From assembly GCF_000187895.1 (NCBI RefSeq), contig NZ_DS990127.1, forward strand, positions 124,001 through 188,000: a stretch of DNA of 64,000 nt. Direction: 5' to 3'. Shown here piece by piece: positions 35,811 to 43,925 of the stretch. This DNA comes from Phocaeicola plebeius DSM 17135 (GTDB taxonomy: Bacteria; Bacteroidota; Bacteroidia; Bacteroidales; Bacteroidaceae). The notes under the pieces were generated by a model, which was not told the DNA's origin, ran no database searches, and saw only the letters and a list, made by a program, of their open reading frames with translations. Position 1 is the first letter of the stretch; every line of letters begins with the position of its first letter. A program made the position numbers and the translations under genes.

Positions 35811-36326
35811 ATGAAACAGGGAAATGTCAGTCTTCGCGCACCCGAGCCGGAAGATTTGGAGGTGATGCTCTCGTTTGAGAACGATGCGGCACTTTGGGAA
35901 CTGGGTACGGCTACGGGTCCTTATTCCCGTTACCAGATGAAACGCTACATTGCCGAGAATCAGAATGACTTGTATGCCGACGGGCAACTGCGGCTGATGA
36001 TAGTATGTGAGGAGCAGGGAGTGGCCGGCATTGTGGATGTGTTTTCTTTTGATGCGCGTCACAACCGGGCGGAAGTAGGAATTGTGGTACGGAAGGACTT
36101 GCGGGGGCAGGGAGTGGCGCAGGCGGCGCTTTCTCTTTTGGAATCGCATTGCTTCTCTTTGCTGGGGCTCAGGCAATTGTATGCCTATGTGCCGGTGGGG
36201 AATGTGGCCAGCCGGAAGCTGTTCACTTCGGCAGGCTATACCGAACGTGGCATCCTGAAGGACTGGATACGGGTAGGCACTTCTTATCAGGATGTGTGTT
36301 TCTTTCAGAAAATCAACGAATTGTAG
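35811..36326 (+). CDS. GNAT family N-acetyltransferase
   Basis: This 171-residue acetyltransferase opens with VSLRAPEPEDLEVMLSFEND. The acetyl-CoA loop is VRKDLRGQGVAQAALSLLE (RxxGxA form), and the late strand reads LYAYVPVGNVASRKLFTSAGY. It resembles the RimJ/RimL and SpeG-like branch; the substrate is unknown. The ATG at 35811 is chosen because the frame upstream overlaps the previous gene. Confidence 0.85.
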   Translation: MKQGNVSLRAPEPEDLEVMLSFENDAALWELGTATGPYSRYQMKRYIAENQNDLYADGQLRLMIVCEEQGVAGIVDVFSFDARHNRAEVGIVVRKDLRGQGVAQAALSLLESHCFSLLGLRQLYAYVPVGNVASRKLFTSAGYTERGILKDWIRVGTSYQDVCFFQKINEL

Positions 36327-36381
36327 ACTTGTAAAGACCTGATTCTGAAAAGGATTGGAAAAAAGACTTACATTCGGATGA

Positions 36382-36485
36382 AAACGCCGAAGAGTTTAGA
36401 ATGAAACGCCCTTACGTTTTAGGTGAAACGCAAGGGTGTTTCACTTTAAATGTACTTGCGTTTGAAAGCAAACGCTTAGGCATTT
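36382..36485. repeat. Array of five 16-bp near-palindromes at 22-bp pitch (locus 2)
   Basis: Units start at 36382, 36404, 36426, 36448 and 36470, again an exact 22-bp period with 6-bp spacers. Examples are AAACGCCCTTACGTTT and AAACGCAAGGGTGTTT, which pair with each other at 14 of 16 positions. Unit 4, AAATGTACTTGCGTTT, is the reverse complement of unit 3 of locus 1 at 15 of 16 positions. It lies between the acetyltransferase gene and the tRNA-Pro pair. Confidence 0.9.
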
Positions 36486-36529
36486 TTGAAGGTCGCTTGA
36501 AAGGACTCTTTTTGAGGAGAAATGAATAT

Positions 36530-36575
36530 AAAAAGAAAGGCAACTCATCGTACTGGATAAGTTGCCTTTCTTTTT
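36530..36575. terminator. Perfect terminator between array and tRNA-Pro
   Basis: A 16-bp perfect stem AAAAAGAAAGGCAACT (36530-36545) with its complement (36560-36575), A-rich on one side and T-rich on the other. It ends 3 bp from the 3' end of the tRNA on the minus strand and can also stop plus-strand transcription from the acetyltransferase gene. Confidence 0.9.
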
Positions 36576-36578
36576 TTG

Positions 36579-36653
36579 TCGGGGTAGCGGGATTCGAACC
36601 CACGACCCCCTGCTCCCAAAGCAGGTGCGCTAACCGGACTGCGCTACACCCCG
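36579..36653 (-). tRNA. tRNA-Pro(UGG), copy 1
   Basis: A 75-nt cloverleaf: acceptor CGGGGTG with its partner, D arm with GTCCGGTTAGC, anticodon stem CCTGC/GCAGG around the loop TTTGGGA (anticodon TGG), and T arm GGGTTCGAATCCC. The 3' CCA is not encoded. It is identical to the copy 110 bp upstream on the same strand. Confidence 0.96.
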
Positions 36654-36688
36654 AACAATGTAATAACTTTTACTCTTTTTGACTTCTG

Positions 36689-36763
36689 TCGGGGTAGCGG
36701 GATTCGAACCCACGACCCCCTGCTCCCAAAGCAGGTGCGCTAACCGGACTGCGCTACACCCCG
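36689..36763 (-). tRNA. tRNA-Pro(UGG), copy 2
   Basis: Identical 75-nt tRNA-Pro with anticodon TGG, the first of the tandem pair in the direction of transcription. The two genes are separated by 35 bp and likely share the promoter at 36787-36818. Confidence 0.96.
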
Positions 36764-36786
36764 AAGTGTCTTTCTCAAAAGCGATG

Positions 36787-36818
36787 CAAAGGTATGGCTT
36801 TTTATTTTAATATGCAAA
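36787..36818 (-). promoter_or_regulatory. tRNA-Pro promoter
   Basis: On the minus strand, TTTG (36815-36818), a 20-bp spacer and TACCTTTG (36787-36794) make a complete Bacteroidales promoter, 23 bp before the first tRNA base. Confidence 0.75.
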
Positions 36819-36923
36819 TCCGGACGCTCTTTTTTTGCAGGAATTTTTCTGATATTTTTAAAATCGTTTGAAATTCAATGGAATAGAAAAAATCTTTTTT
36901 TAGGGCGTCCGGATGGGCGTGAC

Positions 36924-39050
36924 TTATTTCTGTGGTTTCAGCCAGCGATCAAGCCAGTTGAAGAAAGTGCGTTGCCACAAAATACCGTTCTGCGGTTTCA
37001 ATACCCAGTGGTTTTCGTCCGGGAAAATCAGCAGTTCGGCAGGAATACCTCTTAGTTTGGCAGCGTTGAATGCGGCCATACCCTGCGAAGCCAGGATACG
37101 GTAGTCTTTCTCGCCGTGGATGCAGAGGATAGGCGTATCCCATTTGTCGACAAACAGGTGAGGAGAGTTGGCATAGCTGCGCTTTACAGCTGGGTTGTTC
37201 TTGTCCCAGTACGGGCCACCCAAATCCCAGTTGGTGAACCAGAGTTCTTCGGTTTCGAGGTACTGCTGCTCCATGTTGAAGAATCCGTCGTGTGCGATGA
37301 AGGCCTTGAAACGCTTGTTGTGGTGTCCGGCCAGCCAGTATACAGAATATCCTCCGAAGCTGGCACCTACGCAACCCAAGCGGTCTTTATCTACGTACGG
37401 TTCCTTGGCGATGTCGTCGATGGCGGTCAGGTAGTCGTCCATGCAGTGTCCGCCGTAGTTGGTGCTGATTTCTTCCAGCCATTCCATGCCGAATCCCGGC
37501 AAACCGCGACGGTTGGGGGCGATGATGATGTAATCGTTGGCAGCCATAATCTGGAAGTTCCAGCGGTAGCTCCAGAACTGGCTGACGGGGCTCTGCGGAC
37601 CGCCTTCACAGAACAGCAGGGTAGGGTATTTCTTGTTCGGGTCGAAGTCTACCGGATAGATTACCCATGAGAGCATGTCTTTACCATCGACAGTCTTTGT
37701 CCAGCGGGCTTCTACTTTACCTAACTTCAGCTGCTTGAAAATGTGGTCGTTTTCCTGCGTGATGCGGGTTACCTCATTGGCCTTGTTCAGGTTGACAGTG
37801 AACAGCTCGTCGGCTTCGCTGATAGAGTGACGCTTGGTGAGAAGTTGTCCGTCGCCCAGCATTTCTACAGAGGCATAGTCGTACATGCCTTCTGTAAGCT
37901 GTTCCACTTCTCCCTTCAGGTTTGTGCGGTGAATCATGCTGGTGGCATGCCATACACCGGTGAAATAGAGAGTCTGGTTATCCGGAGCCCAGCAGTAGCT
38001 GTCCACACCCGACTGGAAGGATTCAGTAACGTAAGTCTTCTTGCCGTTCTTCAAGTCCATTACGCAAAGGCGGTTGCGGTCGCTTTCGTATCCGTTGCGC
38101 TCCATGCTTTGCCAGGCAATGAATCCGCCGTCGGGGGAGAACTGCGGGTTCGTGTCGTAACCCATGTTCTTGTCGGTAGCGTCTTCCTTGCAGAGGTTGC
38201 GGGTCTGCTTGGTTTCCAGATTATACAGGTAAATGTCCGAATCGGTAGAGATGGCGTATTCCAGTCCGGTTTTCTTGCGGCAGGTATACGCAATGCATTT
38301 GGAGTCAGGACTCCACGTAAGTTGTTCGATGCCACCGAAAGGCTTCATCGGCGATTCGTAGGGGGCGCCAGCCAGGATGTCGGTCGCTTCGCCTACCTTG
38401 TTTCCGGCAAATGGAGCCACGAACGGATGCGGTACGGTTTGCACCCACTCATCCCAGTGCTTGTACATCAGGTCGTCTATCACCATTCCGCTGGCCTTGT
38501 CCAGATCAGGATACTTGTCGACGGTGCGTTCGCCGTATTTCACCTGTGAGATGAAGAGCACCTTGCTCTCGTCGGGTGAGAACTTGAATCCGTCAATTCC
38601 TCCGGCAAATGAAGAAAGCTGTACGCGTTCGCTGCCGTCGGGATTCATTTCCCAAATCTGGCTGTTACCGTCGGCATCCGGTGCCAGGAAAGCAAGCTTG
38701 CTGCCGTTCTTGATCCATGCAGGTTCTCCCTCGCTGGCAGCTGTAGTGGTGAGCAGCTGGTTGCCTGAGCCGTCGGCATTCATTACGTAGATAACCAGGT
38801 GGCTCTTGTTTTCTTTCACGCTGTAGTAAGACACCGTGTAGGCAATGCGTTTGCCGTCGGGCGATACACAGGAACTTCCGATGCGTCCCATGGCCCAGAG
38901 TGTTTCAGGGGTCATACGGCCGTCTTTTACCGTAACCTCCTGCTTGCCGATGATGGGGCCATCTGTCTGTGCGGCTTTTTCAGGACCTACACAGGCCGAT
39001 GTGGCGAGCATCATGGCTGCTGTCATAGTCATAAAATCTGTTTTTTTCAT
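36924..39050 (-). CDS. S9 family (DPP5-like) dipeptidyl peptidase
   Basis: This 708-residue peptidase starts with a hydrophobic signal region ending in LATSAC, which may be a lipobox. The propeller begins MTPETLWAMGRIGSSCVSPD, much like DPP5-type enzymes of Bacteroidetes. The C-terminal alpha/beta hydrolase has Ser564 in GASFGGYS, the acid in GEKDYRI and His in PDENHW. It would release dipeptides in the periplasm. Together with the S9 enzyme at 4.2 kb it shows peptide use. It is monocistronic. Confidence 0.88.
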   Translation of the reverse strand: MKKTDFMTMTAAMMLATSACVGPEKAAQTDGPIIGKQEVTVKDGRMTPETLWAMGRIGSSCVSPDGKRIAYTVSYYSVKENKSHLVIYVMNADGSGNQLLTTTAASEGEPAWIKNGSKLAFLAPDADGNSQIWEMNPDGSERVQLSSFAGGIDGFKFSPDESKVLFISQVKYGERTVDKYPDLDKASGMVIDDLMYKHWDEWVQTVPHPFVAPFAGNKVGEATDILAGAPYESPMKPFGGIEQLTWSPDSKCIAYTCRKKTGLEYAISTDSDIYLYNLETKQTRNLCKEDATDKNMGYDTNPQFSPDGGFIAWQSMERNGYESDRNRLCVMDLKNGKKTYVTESFQSGVDSYCWAPDNQTLYFTGVWHATSMIHRTNLKGEVEQLTEGMYDYASVEMLGDGQLLTKRHSISEADELFTVNLNKANEVTRITQENDHIFKQLKLGKVEARWTKTVDGKDMLSWVIYPVDFDPNKKYPTLLFCEGGPQSPVSQFWSYRWNFQIMAANDYIIIAPNRRGLPGFGMEWLEEISTNYGGHCMDDYLTAIDDIAKEPYVDKDRLGCVGASFGGYSVYWLAGHHNKRFKAFIAHDGFFNMEQQYLETEELWFTNWDLGGPYWDKNNPAVKRSYANSPHLFVDKWDTPILCIHGEKDYRILASQGMAAFNAAKLRGIPAELLIFPDENHWVLKPQNGILWQRTFFNWLDRWLKPQK

Positions 39051-39073
39051 GTGTTTATTTGATGGTTTGATGA

Positions 39074-39964
39074 TTAAAATTCTTCGTTGTGGATTTTTCT
39101 TTTTGAGTCACTCTCGAGTTCCTTTCCGCAGTATTTGCAATAGACGGCTTCTGCGTCGTGGCCTGTCTGGTGGCAATGCGGGCACTGGCGTTCTGCCTGC
39201 TTTTTCTGCTGGCTTACCATGGCCGCCGATACGATTCCTGTAGGTACGGCAATGATGGTGTAACCGGTGAGCATGATGATGGCCGACAGAAATCGTCCTA
39301 CCGGAGTAACGGGAGTGATGTCGCCATAACCTACGGTGGTCATGGTAACAATGGCCCAGTAGATGCTGTTGGGAATGTTGTTGAACTCAGATCCGGGCAC
39401 GTCGCCTTCAATCATGTACATGACTGTTCCCATGGAGGTAACCAAGATGAGGACAAAAAAGAAAAATACGGATATTTTCGGTGCGCTGATGCGCAGGGAG
39501 CGCAGTAGCAGATTGCCTTCACTGATGAAAGAGAACAGTTTGAAAATGCGGAATATCCGGATGAGCCGGAAGGCCCGGATGACCAGCAGGTAGTGTGCTC
39601 CCTTCAGGAAGAAGCTCAGGTAAACCGGCAGGGTGGCCAGCAAGTCCACCAGCCCGAAGAAGCTGAATATGTATTTCCGGGGATTTTTCAGGCAGTAAAT
39701 ACGGGCCAGGTATTCTATGGTAAAGAAGAGAGTAAGAAGATACTCTAATAATCGCAATACCCAGTAAGCCGTGGGAGAAAACAGGTGCATGCTTTCTAGT
39801 ATGACCATCAGTACGCTAAGAATGATGCTGCTGATTAATATGATGTCGAACAGTCTTCCTTTTGGCGTGTCTGATTCGAAAACGATGGAATATACTTTCT
39901 GCTTCAATGTTTCATTGTGCAGGAAATGCTGCCATCGGGTATAGAGTTTTGAAAAGTAGTTCAT
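39074..39964 (-). CDS. Voltage-gated potassium channel with zinc-ribbon tail
   Basis: This 296-residue Kv-type ion channel has six membrane helices. The S4-like segment is RAFRLIRIFRIFKLF and the selectivity filter is TTVGYGD in the pore loop. After the last helix a zinc ribbon (CPHCHQTG...CKYCGKEL) ends the protein. The ATG at 39964 is preferred because a -7 box (39984-39991) lies between it and a further upstream ATG at 39997. It lies downstream of the yidC terminator. Confidence 0.88.
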   Translation of the reverse strand: MNYFSKLYTRWQHFLHNETLKQKVYSIVFESDTPKGRLFDIILISSIILSVLMVILESMHLFSPTAYWVLRLLEYLLTLFFTIEYLARIYCLKNPRKYIFSFFGLVDLLATLPVYLSFFLKGAHYLLVIRAFRLIRIFRIFKLFSFISEGNLLLRSLRISAPKISVFFFFVLILVTSMGTVMYMIEGDVPGSEFNNIPNSIYWAIVTMTTVGYGDITPVTPVGRFLSAIIMLTGYTIIAVPTGIVSAAMVSQQKKQAERQCPHCHQTGHDAEAVYCKYCGKELESDSKRKIHNEEF

Positions 39965-39983
39965 GGCTTTACCTTTGTTTTTG

Positions 39984-39991
39984 CAAAGGTA
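39984..39991 (-). promoter_or_regulatory. -7 box of the potassium channel gene
   Basis: TACCTTTG on the minus strand, 20 bp before the ATG at 39964. Confidence 0.6.
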
Positions 39992-40028
39992 AGACAATAA
40001 ATGGAAAAAGAGGAATGTAGCAGAAAAA

Positions 40029-40074
40029 AGCGCGCCCCTCGATGGCTTGTCTGTATGCCATTGAGGGGCGCGCT
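40029..40074 (-). terminator. Terminator of the pyrG-yidC operon
   Basis: An 18-bp GC-rich stem, AGCGCGCCCCTCGATGGC (40029-40046) with GCCATTGAGGGGCGCGCT (40057-40074), has one wobble pair. On the minus strand it is followed by TTTTTT. Confidence 0.92.
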
Positions 40075-40098
40075 GCTATATTAAGTGAGATAATCTTT

Positions 40099-41958
40099 TT
40101 ATTTTTTCTTACCTCCCATGCGTTCCTGACGTTCTTTCTGGAGACGTTCCTGTTCTTTCTGCAGGGCTTCCAGTTTGGCCATCAGTCCGCTTGCCTTTTG
40201 CTGTGAAGGTTCCTTCTTGTTGGCTTCCAGCTGGGCGAGCAATTTCTTTTCATCGGTCATGCGGCGCATAATCCACATGGTAATGATACCAATCAGACCG
40301 GAGATGAAGTAGTAGTAGCTCAATCCGGATGCGTAGTCATTGAAGATGAAGAAGAACATCACAGGCATGATGTACATCATCCATTTCATGGCAGCCATCT
40401 GCGGATTGTTGCCCATATCCTGCTGTTTCATCATGATGATCTGGTTGAGCACCGTAGTGATGCTGAACAGCAGACAGAACAGACTCAGGTGGTTGCCTAA
40501 CAACGGGATGTGGTAGCTCCAGCTAATCAGGTCGTCGTAAGCCGAAAGGTCATCAGCCCACAAGAATCCCTGCTGACGCAACTCGATAGCGTTCGGCACA
40601 AAGAAGAAGAGGGCCATGAAGACCGGAGTCTGCAACAACATCGGCAGACAGCCGCCCATCGGACTGACATTGTACTGGCGATAGAGGGCCATGGTTTCCT
40701 GCTGTTTCTTCAGGGCATCTTCCTGCTTCGGATATTTGGCGTTAATCTTATCTACATACGGTTTCAGGGCACGCATCTTGGCAGATGATATGAAAGACTT
40801 CCAGGTGGTAGGGAGTACCAGTACCTTGACGATGATAGTCATAAGCAAGATAACCATACCCATGCTCAGTCCCCAGCCTGACAACCAGTCGAACAGGTTG
40901 ATGGTGAACCAGCGGTTAATCAGGCGGATAATCGGCCATCCCAGGTAAACCAGATCTTCCAGTTCCTGATCTTTATCTTTAAAGCTCAAGTCATTGCTGG
41001 CCAGTAGTGTCTTGAAGTGGTTCGGACCAAAGTAGAACTGCATGTGCGAAGCTTTGGCACCTGTCGGGTCGAAAGCTGTCTTCATGTCGGCTGCATAGTT
41101 CTTCATGTAGCCGCTTCCCTGCTGTTCCATTTTTGATTCGAGTGTGGCATTGTCAAAGTTCTGCTCAGCCATGAACACACAGGAGAAATACTGATTCTTG
41201 AAAGCTACCCAGTCGAGTGATTCAGGAATGGTTTCTTTCTCATCTTTTGTTTCGCTCAAGTAATCGAAGCTGTCGTCCACCGGCTTGTAGGTCAATGACG
41301 TGTAACGCTGTTCGAAGTTGTAACCTTTCTCCATCTGGCGGGCACGCTGTTTCCATTCGATGTTCATGCTCTTGGTAGAAGGAGAGAAGAAATTCTGCAT
41401 GCCGCTGGCCTGAACGGTAAGGTCTACCATGTACGAATTGGGCAGCAGTCGGTAGTTGAAGTCCAGATGTCCGCCGTTGGCTGCGTTCAGTCGCATGGTC
41501 ACGGTAGAATCGGTCACATTGGTCGCCTCGAAATACATTTGCTGGCTGAGGATGTTCTCGTTCTTTCCTTCAAAACCGAAATTCATGGAAGCATCTTCGC
41601 CGTCGAACAGAACGAGAGGCTGCTTCTTCTGGTCTTTATACTCTTTCAGCAGGGCCTTGCTTACTCGTCCGCCTTTGTTGGAGAAAGTCAGCTGAACCAG
41701 CTCGTTCTCCAGTACGGTAAACTGTTCCGTACCCTGTGCGGCTTGGAAGAAGAGGGAAGTGCTGTCGGGGCGTGCCGCCTCAATGGCTGCAGCAGCCTGC
41801 TTTTCCTGAGCTTCTTCTTGTTGCTTGATAACCTGTTGAATAGAGTCCTGATAGTGCTGTGCGCGTGCTCTTTCTTCCTGGCTGGGGCGGTTGTAGATAC
41901 CGAATCCCACGATGACCGCTCCAATCAGGATAAAGCCCACTAACGTGTTTTTGTCCAT
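40099..41958 (-). CDS. yidC: Membrane protein insertase YidC
   Basis: This 619-residue protein has an N-terminal membrane anchor (about residues 6-24), a large periplasmic beta-sandwich domain, and the conserved insertase core starting near residue 370. The core includes WKSFISSAKMRALKPYVD and SPMGGCLPMLLQTPVFMALF. The C-terminal tail is Lys/Glu/Gln-rich. YidC inserts membrane proteins alone or with Sec. It follows pyrG by 29 bp. Confidence 0.95.
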   Translation of the reverse strand: MDKNTLVGFILIGAVIVGFGIYNRPSQEERARAQHYQDSIQQVIKQQEEAQEKQAAAAIEAARPDSTSLFFQAAQGTEQFTVLENELVQLTFSNKGGRVSKALLKEYKDQKKQPLVLFDGEDASMNFGFEGKNENILSQQMYFEATNVTDSTVTMRLNAANGGHLDFNYRLLPNSYMVDLTVQASGMQNFFSPSTKSMNIEWKQRARQMEKGYNFEQRYTSLTYKPVDDSFDYLSETKDEKETIPESLDWVAFKNQYFSCVFMAEQNFDNATLESKMEQQGSGYMKNYAADMKTAFDPTGAKASHMQFYFGPNHFKTLLASNDLSFKDKDQELEDLVYLGWPIIRLINRWFTINLFDWLSGWGLSMGMVILLMTIIVKVLVLPTTWKSFISSAKMRALKPYVDKINAKYPKQEDALKKQQETMALYRQYNVSPMGGCLPMLLQTPVFMALFFFVPNAIELRQQGFLWADDLSAYDDLISWSYHIPLLGNHLSLFCLLFSITTVLNQIIMMKQQDMGNNPQMAAMKWMMYIMPVMFFFIFNDYASGLSYYYFISGLIGIITMWIMRRMTDEKKLLAQLEANKKEPSQQKASGLMAKLEALQKEQERLQKERQERMGGKKK

Positions 41959-41987
41959 TTCTATTTTTTTACAATGTTATGTTTGGT

Positions 41988-43586
41988 TTATTTGCTGATA
42001 GCTGCCTTGATGAACGACAGGAACAGCGGATGTGGTTTCAGTACCGTACTGCTGTATTCCGGATGGAACTGTGTACCGATGAACCATTTCAGGGTCGGGA
42101 TTTCCACGATTTCCACCAGGTCAGATTCCGGATTGATACCTACACATTTCATGCCCGCCTTTTCGAATTCTTCCTTGTAGTTGTTGTTGAATTCGTAGCG
42201 GTGGCGGTGACGTTCCTGGATGTGTTCACTCTGGTAAGCCTCATAAGTCTTGGAGTTCGGGTCGATAACACACTCGTAAGCTCCCAGACGCATGGTACCA
42301 CCCATGTTGGTGATGGATTTCTGTTCCTCCATGATGTCGATTACATTGTGCGGAGTCTTTTCGTCCATTTCACGGCTGTTGGCATCGGCATATCCCAGTA
42401 CGTTTCGTGCGAATTCGATGGCAATGCACTGCATACCCAGACAGATACCGAATGTCGGTACGTTGTGTGTACGGCAGTACTTGATAGCTACGAACTTACC
42501 TTCGATACCACGCTGTCCGAATCCCGGGCAGATGATGACACCATCCATGTCTTTCAGGTGCTCTTCAATGTTGTCGTCGGTTAGGTTCTCACTATTGATA
42601 AAGTGAATGTCGGCCTTGCGGTCATTATAAGTTGCTGCTTGTGAAAGGGCTTCCAAGATTGATTTGTAGGCATCCTGCAAATCGTATTTTCCTACCAGTC
42701 CGATTCTTACCTTCTCTGTCGCATTGTGACGACGGTTCAGGAAGTCTCTCCACGGGCCGAGGGTAGGAGTTTCGCCTACCGGAAGTCCCATCTTTTCAAG
42801 GATAGTTACATCCAGTTTCTGTTCCTGCATACGCAAAGGTACTTCGTAGATGGTCGGCATGTCCATTGACTGGATAACGGCGTTGTCGTCTACGTTACAG
42901 AACAAAGCAACTTTCTTTCTCAGTCCCATGCTGAGCTCGTGTTCTGTACGAAGCACCAGAATATCCGGCTGGATACCTACAGACTGCAGTTCTTTAACAG
43001 AGTGCTGTGTCGGTTTGGTTTTCAATTCACCGGCAGCAGCCAAATAAGGTACATAAGTCAAGTGTACGCACAAAGCGTTCTTCCCTAATTCCCATTTCAG
43101 CTGGCGGATGCTTTCCAGATAAGGAAGTGATTCGATATCGCCCACAGTTCCTCCGATTTCAGTAATGACGAAATCGAATTTGTATTTGTTGCCCAGCAAT
43201 TTGACATTGCGTTTAATTTCGTCAGTGATGTGAGGGATAATCTGGATAGTCTTGCCAAGATAGTCTCCACGACGTTCCTTGTCGATTACACTCTTGTAGA
43301 TACGTCCGGTAGTGATGTTGTTGGCTTTGGTAGTTTGGATGCCTAAGAAGCGTTCGTAGTGTCCTAAGTCAAGGTCGGCTTCATGTCCGTCTACGGTTAC
43401 GTAGCATTCTCCGTGTTCATAGGGATTCAGGGTTCCCGGGTCGATGTTGATATACGGGTCGAACTTCTGGATGGTTACGCTGTAGCCTCTGGCCTGCAGC
43501 AACTTACCGATAGATGATGAGATGATTCCTTTTCCTAATGAAGAGGCTACACCACCTGTTACGAAAATATACTTTGTTTCTGCCAC
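41988..43586 (-). CDS. pyrG: CTP synthase
   Basis: This 532-residue enzyme makes CTP from UTP with glutamine. The synthetase domain starts KYIFVTGGVASSLGKGI. The glutaminase domain has FGICLGMQ with the active cysteine and late HPEYSS. The start codon is GTG, with no in-frame ATG close by. A leader of about 125 nt with two hairpins precedes it. The protein is complete. Confidence 0.95.
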   Translation of the reverse strand: MAETKYIFVTGGVASSLGKGIISSSIGKLLQARGYSVTIQKFDPYINIDPGTLNPYEHGECYVTVDGHEADLDLGHYERFLGIQTTKANNITTGRIYKSVIDKERRGDYLGKTIQIIPHITDEIKRNVKLLGNKYKFDFVITEIGGTVGDIESLPYLESIRQLKWELGKNALCVHLTYVPYLAAAGELKTKPTQHSVKELQSVGIQPDILVLRTEHELSMGLRKKVALFCNVDDNAVIQSMDMPTIYEVPLRMQEQKLDVTILEKMGLPVGETPTLGPWRDFLNRRHNATEKVRIGLVGKYDLQDAYKSILEALSQAATYNDRKADIHFINSENLTDDNIEEHLKDMDGVIICPGFGQRGIEGKFVAIKYCRTHNVPTFGICLGMQCIAIEFARNVLGYADANSREMDEKTPHNVIDIMEEQKSITNMGGTMRLGAYECVIDPNSKTYEAYQSEHIQERHRHRYEFNNNYKEEFEKAGMKCVGINPESDLVEIVEIPTLKWFIGTQFHPEYSSTVLKPHPLFLSFIKAAISK

Positions 43587-43745
43587 AATATGAATATTTA
43601 AAAATTAAATTCAACAGTTTAATGTAGTCTACTTTCTTTTCTCTTAAAAAAGTAACTACAGGAAAGCGGGAAACGATATTTTTCCCACATGGAAGAACTA
43701 CTTCTTCAAGTTTGCAAAATTATAAAAAAAAGCTGAACCCACAAA
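43587..43745 (-). promoter_or_regulatory. pyrG promoter and structured leader
   Basis: On the minus strand, TTTG (43742-43745), 19 bp and TAATTTTG (43715-43722) form a promoter; a second -7-like TACTTTTG overlaps at 43742-43749. The leader contains the hairpin GAAGAA-GTAG-TTCTTC and the stem GGGAAA/TTTCCC around AATATCG. No U-run follows the stems, so this is not a simple attenuator. The rest of the gap to 43925 holds the divergent promoter of the next gene and nothing else I can name. Confidence 0.55.
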
Positions 43746-43892
43746 AGTAAGAAGAGTAAAACCGTGTTTAACTTCAAATATCCTTAAGTTTTCCGGTAGA
43801 TGTACAAGTAAAATTTTAAACAATGGAGGACAGAAAATAGTTTATTGTGTAATTAGTAGGTACGAAAGCAAACTTCTTTGGGAAATAAATCG

Positions 43893-43900
43893 TACTTTTG
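43893..43900 (+). promoter_or_regulatory. -7 box of the DUF3078 gene
   Basis: TACTTTTG matches TAnnTTTG, 25 bp before the ATG at 43926. Confidence 0.6.
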
Positions 43901-43925
43901 CACAAGATTTTAAGAATGACGAATA

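Noticed and set aside
36401..36682. Plus-strand frame across the array and tRNA-Pro
   Set aside because: It runs through the repeat array, the terminator and a tRNA gene, so it is not a real protein gene.
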